DNA of 64,000 bases from Leptasterias polaris (GCA_037783415.1 JAZGTN010000176.1:124001-188000); one strand, 5' to 3'. Counted from the stretch's first letter, positions 11,544 through 23,907 are shown. A program made the numbers and translations. Notes: generated from the letters alone by a model not told the origin.

Positions 11544-13793
11544 ATGCCTAATACTGGGTGTGCGGTGCCGCAGTGTGTGGGAAGAAGTGGATATGAATTT
11601 CCAAAGGAAAGAAAGAGGTGCAATGCTTGGCGAGTGGCCATAAGACGAGTGAACGATGACACAGGACGATCATGGTGGCCATTGCTTAGTGATGTCGTCT
11701 GCGCAGAACACTTCACAACATCAGACTATCAGCAGTTTGGAAAGTCCGGTAAGTTACTTAATTTGTCGAGATTTAGGCCTTGACTGGCCTCCCATACTCT
11801 GACTCAAACATTTATGCGAACGTAGGCCTTTTAAAGCTTTCTAACCTTCATAACATTTCAATTTTCACAGCATCCAAAATTGACTATAGAGTCTATATAT
11901 ATAGAGACTAAAGAAGAGTACTATAAGTAGGCAGGCCTGTTAGTGTAGTGTTAATGTTACTTGTATAATGTATTATTTATCCCGATGCAAAATTAACATC
12001 TATTGTATAATGTAGTTGTAATTTGTCCAGGGCAGGGGTAAACATTGTACTGTAGGCCTATAGCTATGTAACGTTAGGCCTATGGTGGCTATAATAATGT
12101 AAAAAAAGAACCATTATTTCTACCCATTTTTTCAAAGTTTGGCCTAGTTTGGCCTTTGGGTTTGTTCCTAATCCTCAGATTTGTCCGTTTTTTTTTTTCT
12201 TCAAATCTCACCACACAGGCTGAGTTTACTGCTAAATTTTTGAGAGCCACATTTTAAATTTGTTGATGCATGAGCATGACTTTGGTTTACATACATGTAT
12301 GAATACCACCGTTTTGTTACCTAGAATATGAAATCTGCATGCAGGGATTTACCCCTGTGCCTCTCGTCCACAGTGTACACATTAGCACCCCTGATTAATG
12401 TGAGTGCGCCATTCACCTCCCATCAGCACTTTGGAATGGCTATGCCAGATATTGCTGTCGTTATTATAATTATTGATTACCCTTTTAACTGCAATATTTG
12501 CATAATTTTATGAAAATATGCAAACAAAGATGTAAATAAACTGCCCATTTACAATTTCTTTACACTTTATTTTTTTGGTCAGGTCTAAAATTGCAACGAA
12601 GGAGGCTGAAACCAGATGCTGTTCCTAGCCAGTTCTCATGGACAAAGCAACCAACTTCAGCAGATGTCTCAAGGACAAAACGCTATACAGAACGCTGTGT
12701 AAAGAGAGAGGGTACCTGTGAGGGTTCTGATGAGTTGTCTATGGATGTTGATGTTAACTGTGATCTGGACATTGCAATGGCGGTAAATGTGAACAGTGAA
12801 AATGAAAAAGTACATAACCAGGCCATCCAGACAGACCTGCAAGAGACCCTGTCAACATCAGTCTCCGCACATACACAGACGGAATCTGAGACGAAGGTAC
12901 AGGGATTTACTATTCATGACTTCAAGAATGACCCCAAAGGAGTACACTACTACACAGGGCTTCAAGACTATCTCAACTTTATGGATGTACTTGCTTCACT
13001 AGGACCATGTGCTTTCGAGTTAACATATGTAAATGGTAAAAGGCCCTCCTTATCTGTGCCAGATCAACTATTTTTGACTATAATTAAATGTAGGAGATAT
13101 ACAGCCAATTTTGAATTAAGTCGAATGTTTAAGGTCAGTGAATCAGAGGTATACACTGTATTTGCAACATGGATTAGATTTATGCATCTTCAGTGGAGAG
13201 AGATTGATATCTGGGCAGATAGAGACATGGTCTTCTTTTATGCTCCATCTGATTTCAAGACCAAGTTTCCAAGCACTCGGAGTATCCTTGATGGCTTTGA
13301 GTTCCCAGTTAAGAAGCCCAAGGCACCTGCTGCCCAGCAGGTAACATTTTCAACATACAAAAACCGTAACACTGCTAAGGCACTGGTTGGTATAACACCA
13401 GGAGGTTTAATGTCCTATATGTCTGGTGCATATGGAGGTTCGACCAGTGACAGACAGATCATTGAAAGGAGTGGATTAATAAATAAAGTCAACAAAGGTG
13501 ATTCAATAATGGCTGATAAAGGTTTTGATGTACAGGACTTGTTTGCACCAGTGGATGTAACAGTCAACATTCCTACTTTTTTCAAGAACAAAAACAGAAT
13601 GACAGGTCAATCTGTTGTAAGAGATAGAAAAATATCTAGCAAAAGAGTTCATGTTGAAAGGATAATTGGACTTGGGAAAACATATAAAATATTGACGCAG
13701 CCACTGAATCACACTGAGACAATTCTCTCCTCAGACATTGCATTTATTTGTTTTATGCTTGTTAATTTCAGGAAATGTATTGTTTCAAGATAG
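11544..13793 (+). CDS. THAP-domain DDE transposase of the ISL2EU-type element (two exons)
   Basis: Exon 1 (11544-11748) starts at ATG and encodes a THAP zinc finger: Cys6-x4-Cys11, Trp29, and Cys53-x2-His56. A GTAAGT donor at 11749 and a TTTTTTTGGTCAG acceptor ending at 12582 define an 834-bp intron; the join is a split glycine codon and restores the THAP-typical LKPDAVP tail. Exon 2 (12583-13793) gives a total of 471 residues ending in TAG. Residues about 190-290 form a helix-turn-helix region (SVPDQLFLTIIKCRR). The catalytic domain follows, with likely acidic residues Asp305 (SILDGFEFP), Asp358 (GGSTSDRQI) and Glu427 (HVERIIG), as in the DDE_Tnp_4 family. THAP binds DNA in related transposases. 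The frame is uninterrupted, so the gene may be intact. Confidence 0.82.
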
Positions 13794-14542
13794 TGTACAT
13801 GTATGTATATTCAATTTGTGAAACTTGGTGTCTGTAAATACTAATAGGCTTCACCCGTACAGACCCTTACTTCCCTCATTCCCACAGGTTTTGATCTTGC
13901 CATGTGATTTTCCCCATCAAGACTTGTCAATCACAGCCTCAGGAATGATGACTCAAAATTGTACAAAAAATAAACATTTCATAAAGTCCCATGAAGGATC
14001 CTTTATGCATACCAATTCCAGCACCCAGTATTGGTGAATGTATGCAGTATTATTTTGTTGACACAACTAATATTTGAACAGTGTGAACACTTGCACTACA
14101 AACATTAATATTATGACGCTGTGTTTTAGGCACTGTGCATTTTTCAAAGTGCACTATACAACACAGCCAGTTAATGTTGTACCCATGGTGATTTGTGATG
14201 AGGCTGCCCTAATAATAAACCATTTTATTAAATAAATAAATAAATATTTATGTCTTTTTAAATTAAATTATAAAAATAACTGTTGTAAATATTTGAATAA
14301 TAATCTTTTTATTTTTTATTATAATAAAACTGTACAGCATTGGTGATTCTAAAAATAAAACAATTAAATTAAATGAAAAAGAATGGATCTCGTTCATGAA
14401 TATGTATGAGGTATAATGATATCTATTAATCCATTGTTTGTGTACTAGTCCATCTAAACATCCTCTACATTTTAGAATCAATGTGGGACTGTGGAGCTGT
14501 AATCACACAGTGCTTACTTATAGGCCTACTGAAGGTTTAAAG
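13794..14542. other. Spacer between the convergent transposon genes
   Basis: Non-coding. Contains AATAAA-like words at about 14213-14245 that could polyadenylate the transposase mRNA. Otherwise AT-rich with no recognisable gene. Confidence 0.4.
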
Positions 14543-14700
14543 AGGCCCTCTAAAGGTAAAATTAAGTTTTGTGATTCACTCATTTTCCAATAGATAGAGC
14601 CCTTAATAAAATTGTGAAAACAATAACAAGCCTCTAACCTTACGTTAAGGTGGTTTCAAATGTCATTATAATTGATACCATTTTAGTGCGAAATCTTTTA
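14543..14700. repeat. Diverged copy of an interspersed repeat (also at 35757 and 45606)
   Basis: Shares the core TTTTGTGATTCACTCATTTT, then CCAATAGATAGAG, and a CATTTTAGT...GATACC block with copies at 35757-35985 (same strand) and 45606-45835 (opposite strand). It lies inside the ISL2EU-type element and is the most diverged of the three. Confidence 0.5.
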
Positions 14701-14890
14701 ACACAGTGACATCACATTGTAAACAAACATGATAAGTGGGTCTGTAGAAACAAAATATGAAGCAATAGCCCATACAATATTACTTGGAACAAAATAATTA
14801 CACACATCGGTTGAAATTAAGTCTACACGAGAACCACAGACAATCAAGTAGATCTCAGGAATGAAAGTTTATTTTCAGCATCGTTGTCAT

Positions 14891-15878
14891 TTATTCCTCC
14901 ATCTGTTTAGAACAAAATGTATACTTGTAAGTTTCCCTGTAAAAATACTTGTCCAACACTGCTTTCCTAAAGTGATGATCGAAGTACTGTAATTTTGTTG
15001 TTGCTTCTTCAATAAATGTGTTATTTCGTTGGATCCTCATTATGCTCACATCTTTAAATGTCCACACTATAAAATCACACCATTGTCTGTTGGTGCAGAG
15101 CAGGTTCCCCTGAACCTGATAATAGTAGTTATGATTCTCCTTCAGAGCCATTTCACCAAAGTCATCGTATTTTAAGTAAGGTACATTTGCTGGAGATATT
15201 TCAAGATCTTTACAACTGTATGGACATTTCACCTCAATAATTCCATCTTTGCCTACAAGACCATCGGGGGAACAACCCAAGAATGGGTGTTGTGCACATA
15301 TGTGTATGCCACAACTGTCAACCTTTGTACCTGTTTCAGTGGAATAGTCTTTCACTGCAACAGACTCATATTTTTTTCCATGTTCAGTGTATTTACTGGT
15401 GAAAGTCTCAGTACTGGCGAGCGATTGTGCCATTTTATTCAAATCTGTTCTGGGTCCTGCTTTACAAATTTTGCCATAGCTGGAGGCATGAAGGCGCTTT
15501 GCTCTCTCCTTTATCCACACTTTATTTGCACTCTGCCCTCGTGTAGCCTCTTCAGCCATTGCACGTTTTTCCTCACTAATGGTTATCACATCTAACTCGT
15601 CAAGAAAGTATTCCTCATGAGTTTTCTGTAGATAATCATGGTCATTATTGATGGCTATGATGTTTGCTGGTGCATATATTTGCCGGATTGGTAGATCATC
15701 TGCTGGAGAGTTGAGCCAAACACTCCTGAATAAATCTGGATATCCAGGCCTTTTTCTGAACTCCACTGGCCTTGGATCAAAGTGTTCTTCCTGACTGTTT
15801 AGCATTTCTCTTCTTCAGCTCTGCCCTGAGATATTTCAATGACATCGAGCCATAATCACGATTAGCTGAAGTAGCCAT
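14891..15878 (-). pseudogene. YqaJ-type exonuclease of the ISL2EU-type element, with SAP-like start; frame break
   Basis: The main frame (15805 down to 14891, 304 residues) has YqaJ/lambda-exonuclease features: RLHASSYGKI at about 105-113, Asp181 in SPDGLVG, the Glu191-Val-Lys193 metal-site motif in EVKCP, and a Gln-rich YYYQVQGNL at 228-235. Such nucleases degrade or process DNA ends; their role in ISL2EU transposition is not established. Upstream, ATG at 15878 (MATSANR) starts a second frame containing MSLKYLRAELKKRNAKQSGR, a SAP-like DNA-binding motif, which ends at 15777. The two frames overlap by about 30 bases, so either one frameshift separates them or there is an unseen splice. An AATAAA lies on this strand at about 14873. 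Function is likely lost unless the frame break is bridged. Confidence 0.75.
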
Positions 15879-16591
15879 ATCGTAGTGCAGATCAAGAACA
15901 GGCCATCGGATGTGTGTGTTTGTATTGTAGTACACGGACGACGTCGTACGGTCGTCGTATCGTGAAATTTCCCGCGCGATAAATTTTACCCGGTAGGTCT
16001 GCTGCCCTCTATCGACAGAGATCTCAGAAAGTCTCCCATTGCTCTCATAACCCCCTATTTCCATTTCTTTGCATACACTCAGTTCCCTCACACAACACAC
16101 AAAACCAAATCATTTTCTTATTCAAACTTACCCTAAGAATATGCAAATTAAGCTACTGGACCATGAGCCTGAGACCATGCAAACCTGGGTGGGGGTGCTA
16201 TTGAATTAAGTACAAAAGACATTGACTATGTATACAATCATGGTCACTGGGTTCTGGCACAAAGCCAGGCTGGGTACTTTTTACAATAGATAAAAAGGAT
16301 ATACATGTATGTAAATACATGCAAAGGAGAAATTGAATATTCATATTAAATTTAAATACTGGGTTTATTTGTGACAGCACCCCTGTGGCACACCTGTACT
16401 AGTGGACCAACTTAAAGCTTAAATTTTGAGCTAAAAAAAGGACAACAATTATTTAAGAAGGATGGATGGCAATTTCTTCTTAGTCCATACAAATGACTTA
16501 CCATTCTTCATCAAATAACAATCAGAGTAGCCTAAAGAACCTTAGAAAACTGAAAATATTGCAATAAACTGCATTTTGGTTCCTCGTGTTA

Positions 16592-18115
16592 AGGGGACAC
16601 AAAACAAATATATATCGTAGGACGCCCTGTATTCAGGGCGTCCCTGAAATCGAGGCAAATCTTTTACCTCTCTGCGCGCGATGTAAACAGTCCCTAGATA
16701 CAATTTTTGTGGTTTGACTTGCCAAGCAAAGAGTCTCCTCTCATTTGACCAAAACTTAGAAACATGTAAGACTCCACTGGTTAGTTGCACTTGTAAATGC
16801 AAAAAGTTGTGGTATTTTAGGCATTTCTGCAAGGTACAAAAATATGTCATACTGTCGGGGCCATAAACAAAAATTTCCCCACCGAAAAAGTTTCATCAAA
16901 CACTTTTTCAATTCACAATTCACGATGATCAAATCATGTGACTGAACATTCTGCCGAGCATTCTGGGGGGAAAAATACAGAGGCTTAAAGAAGCCACGTG
17001 CCTTATATCATTTTCTAATAGTCTGGATAATTTTTTTTTGTAACACTCTATCATTTTTGTTATTAATATTAAAATTTAAACATCAGCTTTGTGATTCGAT
17101 TATCACTGTTTATTTATATGCTTTATTATAAATGTTAAGAAACATAAAAAGACACAAAACTAAATAAAGATTTCAAAGCCAAGAATTATTTAAATTTTTT
17201 TTTTTTTTTTTTTGGAAAAAGTTTGTGAAAAATACGATGGTTATTTTTAAAACTAAATAAAAAATATGTTGAATAAAACTGCTGGCTATAGAGTCATACA
17301 CTAAGTCTCACAGAACACTTGTAGTCACTGCAGATGTTTCTTCCACGTATGGCTTCACCCGGACACCATACTTTCTTGTTTGCATCGAAAACAGGTCAAA
17401 CTCAAAACAAATGGGACGCTATTGAAGTCATCGAAGATCGGTGCGTGGTGTGAAAGTTTCAATGTCCATCACGTTTTAATATATGTTTGCATATTTCTTA
17501 TAAACAAAGGAAGGTAATTAGGGCATCAGTTGATTATGGAATATTTTTATTATTTTTCAATTCAAAGAAAAAGGCATACTACATCGAAAACCGGACAGGG
17601 GAGGATATATATTCTTTTTGAGAGACAGTTCATCATTATGTGAGATATACATAGTTTTATATGCATATTTGACTTATTTAAGGTTGCACATTAAAAACAA
17701 TGGTATAAACAGTCAAGCCTGCACGCACTTGGGTTTATAAAGACACCATTTTGATGTCCTTTTTAGAAAGCTTACACAGGGAACCAAAAGAAGTTTTAGA
17801 TACACTGCCCTTACAAACTCTGCATAAAATAGCACAAGTTTTATACACTCAGAACAATCTATTGGTTTCCTGTGTGAACGTGAAAAGGGGGACACAAAAA
17901 TGCTGGGGTTTTCTTACACGTGGAACCAATTTACTTAGCATAATCAGCTAGTTCCTAAAACAGTAAAAATTATTTTATTACACAAATCTTATGTGTATCT
18001 GCTTTATAATAAATTAGAGCAATTTACTGTACACTTTCAAGTTTTTGATAAACATAAAAAAAAAAAACACAAAATGAAGCCTTTTTAAATTTATGTCCTG
18101 ACCTTCGTGTCCCCT
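16592..18115. mobile_element. Possible TIR element (AGGGGACAC ends, TA flanks)
   Basis: AGGGGACACAAA at 16592 and TTCGTGTCCCCT ending at 18115 form a 12-bp inverted repeat with one mismatch, each flanked outside by TA. The interior is AT-rich, with no transposase. A further GGGGGACACAAAAA occurs internally at about 17888. The ends are short, so chance pairing is possible. Confidence 0.35.
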
Positions 18116-18467
18116 TATACTCGTTACAGACACCGTTATAAAATTCAAAAGGCAATGATTTCAATTACTATTCATAATTATCTTTAAATTTTGCTACAAA
18201 TGCCGTACTAGTGTTTAAACCAGATTCAATAGTTTGAATATAAATCTTCGTAGTTAAATCTAAATAAAAAAATATTACACCGAAAATAGAGAGCACCAAA
18301 TCCACTGACCCCTTAATTTATGGAATGACCCACTGTTGACATCAGAATTAATGTTTCCTATTTTAACCCACTGTGGCAATCTAATTCTTAATACATTTGT
18401 TCCATTACACAATTAAGTGGATGAAATATACCTAGCCAGCAATTTTCCCTTGTTGTTTATTATTTGA

Positions 18468-18506
18468 AAATGCTTTGAAAATGCTTTGAAAATGCTTTGA
18501 AAATGA
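18468..18506. repeat. 12-bp tandem repeat
   Basis: The unit GAAAATGCTTTG is repeated about 3.5 times in perfect tandem order. Confidence 0.8.
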
Positions 18507-18837
18507 GAGTCGATGACTACATTCTTTAAAATAATGTTTGCATTTGCTGAACCCAAGGCTTTGTTTCATTTAGGCGTGACAACACTTCCTGAACATCAAG
18601 TTCGTTTACCTTCATGTCACCACTAGAGCCATTCTTGAGAGTTTCTTGTAGAGAGTGATTTTGTTGGGTAATCATGCGTATCAAAATTAAAGTTTCAAAT
18701 TGTTTTCAATTCTTTTGCAATGTCCATGTTTCATATGTAACCTTTAATATTTGAATACATGTAATTTGCTGGGCACCGTGTGATTTATTAGATGTTTATA
18801 AGTTGGAACAGGTTTTGCTTTTATAACTATTATTTTT

Positions 18838-20172
18838 GGCGAGCTGCGAAGCAGTGAGCATATGTACTGACAATTTCCATCTGTCTGTCTGTCCGGCCGT
18901 CAGCATTCAGTTTGAATGTTAAAGTTTTAGTATGAAGCTTTAGTTAACCTTTAAGTATTGATTTTTTTTTATGGAATCTAAAATCCCCAAGTGAGGTCAG
19001 TCTACAGTGACAGTCTGCATCTTTAACTTCTACATGTTTTAAAGGAAATGTTGAATTTCTTGGGAATAAAACAATACTAGGCTAAAGTCAGAGTAAATGA
19101 TAATTTTTTTAAACTGACTTATAACTTTAACTTTAAACCAGGCAACATGCACATATTGTACAGTCACACTCAGAATGCAACTCAAGATTGTTTCACCAGT
19201 TCAAGATGAGTAACTAAAACAATGAGATACCTTGAATGTCCATAATTCCTTATTGCAATGATGTATCGATTTGAAATTTATATCAAATTTTGCCACTGGC
19301 AAGCAGATTCATATGAAAAATTATAATTCATTAGAATGACACCTGTTCCAGTTGAATGAGCTTAAACAATGAAAACCTTGAGTAGCTATAACTCCTTACT
19401 GCAGTGATGTATCGACTTGAAACTTAAATCAAATTTTGTCATTGACAAGGAGATTCATACTAAAGAAAACTTATAATAAACTTATATTATATTAATGACA
19501 ATTGATGGTTCCATACGAATAGGCTAAAACAATTTGAACATTGAATGTCCATAACTTCTAATTGCAATGATGTAATGACATGAAACTTGTATCAAATTTT
19601 GCCACTGACATGCAGATTCTTTTAAAAGAGTATAACTATGACGCCCGTTCCAGTTGAGCAAGCTTAAACAATGAACAGTTTGAGTGGCCATTACTCCTTC
19701 TTGCAATGAATTAGCAACTTGAAACTTGGATCAAATGTTGCCACTGATATGCAGATTCATATCAAAAGAATAAAACTCAGGAATGTGACACTGTTTCCAG
19801 TTGACCGAGCTAAAACAAAACAAAATTATAAAACAGTTTTAGAATATGGACCATTCCAAAAGTGCAAATCTTATAAATTTATAAGTATCTTAACTTGTGT
19901 TTTTATCTTTGTAAAATCTCAGGTAAATCACCCTTCTGCCCTCCATACACCAATGCCTATTTGTTTTGTTCTTCCCAGTTGGTCCTCACCCGTCCTGAGC
20001 CCCTCTGTTACTCCCATTTTAAACAAATAGGTAGTGGTCGAGTGCATAATTGTTAATGTCCCCTCCCCTAACATCGGTTGATGAAATGATTGTTTTTTCT
20101 ATTTGTCATATCATGCAAGGTGATTTTTATATCAGGCGATGGGCAGCTCACCATGGCAGCTTCGCTGTTCTA
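18838..20172. mobile_element. Repeat element with internal ~150-170 bp degenerate tandem copies
   Basis: The left end carries GGCGAGCTGCGAAGC and the right end GGCAGCTTCGCTGTTC, which are roughly inverted. Between 19200 and 19815 four degenerate copies recur of a unit containing GAATGTCCATAACTCC, CAATGATGTATCGA, ACTTGAAACTT, CAAATTTTGCCACTG and CAGATTCAT. No coding frame is recognised. The organisation is similar to that at 59.2-61.8 kb, though the sequence is different. The element class is unknown. Confidence 0.5.
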
Positions 20173-21663
20173 GTTTAGTTTACTCCCTGCCCAAAATCCT
20201 ATTGAAATAACACAGGACTTTTCCTGGCAGTGAATGCCTTTCTCGGTATTATCAGAGAGGCAAGTTATATGGGATGTGAAAACCTATACCCTGGCTTAGT
20301 TTTTAGAAAGCAAATCGATTAGGATTCTTAATTGAAAAAGCCTATGACACTGACAGTCACATGAATATTTAATTAGTTAATCTTGTTACCAGCGTATCCC
20401 AAGAAGTCCCAATCCTTAAATCTTTTCATTTATAGACTTGTTTGTAATATGTAGTTTTTTCTGTTGACAATTTGTGTCTTTCCTGTCGTCATGATGCCGT
20501 TTATGACACTATTTATTTAGTTATGTGTATAAATACATGACTCTTAAAGGAACATTACAGAATTGGTAAGACAAAATATACTTTAAGATTACAGATTAAC
20601 ATAAAACTTACACGGTCTAATGATGATGATAGTAGAAAACATCCCTTGAAATATTTATGTCTGAAATGCCATATTTGATGAGAAATAAATAAAACAAATT
20701 TCCGATTGGAGTTTATCGCTCAGTGAGCGTTTTATTCATTTTTTGAATAGATTTCGTAGATACTGCCCTCACACGACCAATAATAGTTATTTTTTCTCTC
20801 AATTCGGCACACGCAAATAATTCGCGAACGGTCGGTTCTATGGTTCACAGCAAACGTCATTCTGAAGGATGATCGATCTCGCACCAAATTAACCCGCCGT
20901 CGAGATGAGCCAAGCATACGAGGTTGTGTACTTTGTACGTAGTCTGGCTCCCACACACCACACAGATCGACCATCATCAAAAATGGAACAATTATTAAAA
21001 TGGAAGATCGTAAAAAAAAGCCAGGGTGTCCTAAAACAGTGAGTCCGAAAGGTCCGAAAGTAAAACAAAAAACACAGAAAGTTATTACAATGTATCTTTG
21101 TTATCCACGTCGATGAAACTACCACTGGTAGTACCAGTATTCGTTATGCAGAGATGGCGTCGCATCAACTGAATTGAAAATGTCGCATGCAGAGCGGCCT
21201 GCTAGTGCTAGACGTCGCACACAGACGTAGGCCTCATGCATTCGTCGTCGAGCACAAGAACAAGAACAACCACAAGCAGCACCAAATTCATGCCTGAGAC
21301 CAGCGCTATGGCCAATTCAATCCCAATGAAGTGAGTGTTTTGTTTATTTTAGAATCCAACAAACTTGTCATGTCATCATCCACATCATGTCACAGGCCTG
21401 GAATTACACGGAGGCCACGGAGGCCATGGCCTTCGTTGCCCTGGTCTTGGCCTTAGTGCCCTTTCAAAAGTTTCCCATAGACTTTATGATTTTTCAATAC
21501 AAGTGCCCTTTGCAAAATCAAAATGGCCTTGCCCTTTCAGAGATGAAATTCCAGGCCTGATGTCATCATCCACATCATATCACCATTTTTGTTTTGTTTG
21601 TTTTGTTTTGTTTGTTTTGTTTTTTCAATAAAAAATAAATAAGAAAATCTTCACCGTCAAAAG

Positions 21664-22181
21664 GGATGTCAGACACTTCGTACCTTTACCTTTTCGTACC
21701 CCGGACACTTCGTACCTTCGAGACACTTCGTACCTTGGCAAAGCTGGTCACTTTGTACCGTTGGCTGAGTCACTTCTTACTGTCAGTCGAGTCACTTCGT
21801 AGCGTTTGCCCTTTACTGTTCTTGTTGGGCCCTAGACCGACCATTGGATGTCAGTAAAAATGTCATCTTAATTAAGTGTTCTTTCGACAAAACTAGTTAC
21901 AACTTATTTTTCATTATTTATTGAATACGTTATAAAGAAAAACCTAAATATTTTCTTCTTATTCGTTTTAATATTTTAGATTTATATATATTATATATAT
22001 ATTTTTTTTACAATTGTTCATTTCGACAACAGTGATTTTGTAAAGACTAAAAGGTACGAAGTGTCTTGTATGAAGGTACGAAGTGACTCGGCTGACGGAA
22101 CGAAGTGTCCAGGGTACGGAGTGTCCAAAGTCACTTCGAAGTGTCCCGGGTACGAAAAGGTAAAGGTACGAAGTGTCCTGA
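21664..22181. mobile_element. MULE-like element, 518 bp, with ACTTCGTACC subterminal arrays
   Basis: The left end has TGTCAGACACTTCGTACC followed by TTTACCTTTTCGTACC; the right end has the reverse complement in the same order (GGTACGAAAAGGTAAA, GGTACGAAGTGTCCTGACA). The 12-bp sequence CACCGTCAAAAG sits on both sides (21652-21663 and 22182-22193), close to the 8-11 bp duplications of Mutator-like elements. The word ACTTCGTACC or a close variant repeats several times within each terminal region. No coding frame; a non-autonomous element. Confidence 0.75.
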
Positions 22182-22531
22182 CACCGTCAAAAGCATTCTG
22201 TAATACTAGTCTGACATCTCTGTGAATTCAGGATTTTTACAATTTTAAGAAATTATTTCTCTCAAACCTTTTGAGAATTTAAGGGAACCTTGAAAAAAAA
22301 ATCCAGACAATAGACTGGCCTCTGTGAAGTTGTTAAGTCAGTCACTGAAAATAAGCTATATCTTATTTATTCCCACATTTTTGTCCTAGTGGCAGTGCAT
22401 CCAGTCCTGTATAGGCCCCGCCTACTACCATTTGCTGTTTCAACACCTGTGGATAAGGAGTTCCATGAACAACAAATCCTTCTCTCTGTTAAAATGTAAG
22501 TTATCAAATTTGTGTTCGACTTTCTTATTGA

Positions 22532-22656
22532 TATCAAATAATAAACCACAAGGGAAACTGACTGGGTAAATTTTAAATGATTTTGGGTTGAACAAGGAAA
22601 AATTGACTAGAGCGGGATTTGAACCAACGACCTCCGGATTGACGTGCCGGCGCTCT
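22532..22656 (-). mobile_element. 5'-truncated tRNA-derived SINE
   Basis: The minus strand reads GTAGAGCGCCGGCACGTCAA, then TCCGGAGG and a B-box GGTTCAAATCC, the 3' half of a tRNA-like unit with a loop resembling tRNA-Asp(GTC). It is followed by an unrelated AT-rich tail. The 13-bp sequence ACTTTCTTATTGA flanks it on both sides (22519-22531, 22657-22669), a typical target duplication of LINE-mediated insertion. The A-box part is missing, so it is not a functional tRNA. Confidence 0.7.
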
Positions 22657-23077
22657 ACTTTCTTATTGAGTAAGGTTTGTATCAAAAAATGATTGACAAA
22701 ACTGTGATAACAAGTTGTGATAAACATTTTCTCTAATAAATGTATGAAACCAGGAATGTGTTTTTAATTGTTTATCGAGGGTGGTTCATCACTGACAAGT
22801 CAAAGGTGTTGATTTATTTTAAAAGGTTATTATGTGATGGCTGAGGTTAAAGCTCATACACAAAAGGAAAACAAAAGACAGTTTTGTGTATACGAGGTTG
22901 TGCAGTTTATTCGCAAGGCATCTAAACAAGACAAGGGGAGACTATAAAAAGTTTTTTTAAAGACATTTTTTGGTGTGGCTTCTCTTTTTTCAGCAACCCT
23001 GTGTGAGCTACCACTAGTGCACCCTATAAGTTCACTGATCATTTGTCCTTGCTTTTGTACATGATGTCAATTTATTT

Positions 23078-23447
23078 AAAGGCACTGAACACGTTTGGTA
23101 ATTACTCAAAATATATATTAGCATAAAAACTTACTTGGTAACCAGCAATGGAGAGCTGTTGATAGTATAAAACATTGTGAGAAACGACTCCCTCTGAAGT
23201 AACGTAGTTTTTGAGAAAGAAGTAACTTCTCACTAAAATAGAAAGACTTCATGCATGAAGCCTTTTATTAGCATCTGAAAGCAAACAACATTGTGCAACA
23301 AGGGTGTTTTTTCTTTCTTTATTTTCTTGCAACTTCGATGACCGATTCAGCCCAAATTTTCACAGGTTTGTTATTTTATGCATATGTTGGGATACACCGA
23401 GTGACAATACTGGTCTTTGATAATTACCAAACATGTTCAGTGCCTTT
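23078..23447. mobile_element. TTAA-flanked MITE, about 370 bp
   Basis: The ends are AAGGCACTGAACACGTTTGG and CCAAACATGTTCAGTGCCTT, an inverted repeat of about 27 bp with one mismatch, bordered by TTAA. The interior carries motifs such as GAGAGCTGTTGATAGTATAA and CAGGTTTGTTATTTTATGCA that recur, diverged, at 61.9 and 62.5-62.7 kb. I remember similar repeats from sea star genomes. Non-coding. Confidence 0.75.
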
Positions 23448-23817
23448 AAGCCTTCTTCTTTTTTGTTTAAGGTACGATATTTGCAATACAAGTCTTTTTA
23501 TTCCAACTTGCACTTTGTTTTAGTGCATTTATATTATAGTACATTTTGGTCTTGAGTTGTCCCAACTGGGTTGACATACTCTGTTTTAAAATATATATTT
23601 TGGTATCTGCGCAGATGTCAAAATTTAGTCTTTAGCTTGACCATTTACGTTCAGGTAATAAGACATTTTAATGTACAGTAAGCCTGGTTATTTTGATAAA
23701 CTTATAATTTTGAGTCCCTTTTCAGTAACCGATGGGACCCCGTTGAACAAGACAAAAGAATTTGGTACAATTAAAATATTATGTTACCTGATACTTTTTT
23801 ATTTTTCAAATTTCAGG

Positions 23818-23907
23818 TGTAGCACTCTCTGTGACCTACTGTTTCAAGTTAAAGTTTTGGAGGATTCCACCAGGCAGTACTTGACGGGAAACTCAAACAG
23901 TAACTAA
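23818..23907 (+). CDS. Candidate terminal exon, unrecognised gene
   Basis: A strong acceptor (TTTTTATTTTTCAAATTTCAG) precedes an open frame reading CSTLCDLLFQVKVLEDSTRQ and ending GNSNSN before TAA at 23905-23907. About 30 residues of protein-like composition. No upstream exon is identified and no family recognised, so this is a weak call. Confidence 0.3.
   Translation, partial: CSTLCDLLFQVKVLEDSTRQYLTGNSNSN

Larger units (their letters stand above)
11392..16041. mobile_element. ISL2EU/IS4EU-type DNA transposon, nearly complete, 4.65 kb
   Basis: The ends are CAATGGGAGACTTTC (11392-11406) and its exact reverse complement (16027-16041). Further inside, both ends repeat GAGAGAGGGC/ATAGAGGGC and TACCGGGTAAA in inverted orientation. 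The dinucleotide CT lies directly outside both ends and could be a 2-bp target duplication. The element carries two convergent genes: a THAP-DDE transposase on plus and a YqaJ-type nuclease on minus. That pairing is, to my knowledge, the hallmark of the ISL2EU (IS4EU) group. A diverged interspersed repeat lies between the genes at 14543-14700. Confidence 0.8.

Noticed and set aside
20732..21125. Minus-strand Arg-rich frames as host protein
   Set aside because: They lie inside the left part of the TTAA-flanked repeat and show no conserved domain.
22599..22656. Functional tRNA-Asp gene on the minus strand
   Set aside because: Only the 3' half is present, position 33 is C instead of T, and 13-bp target duplications show it is part of a truncated SINE.
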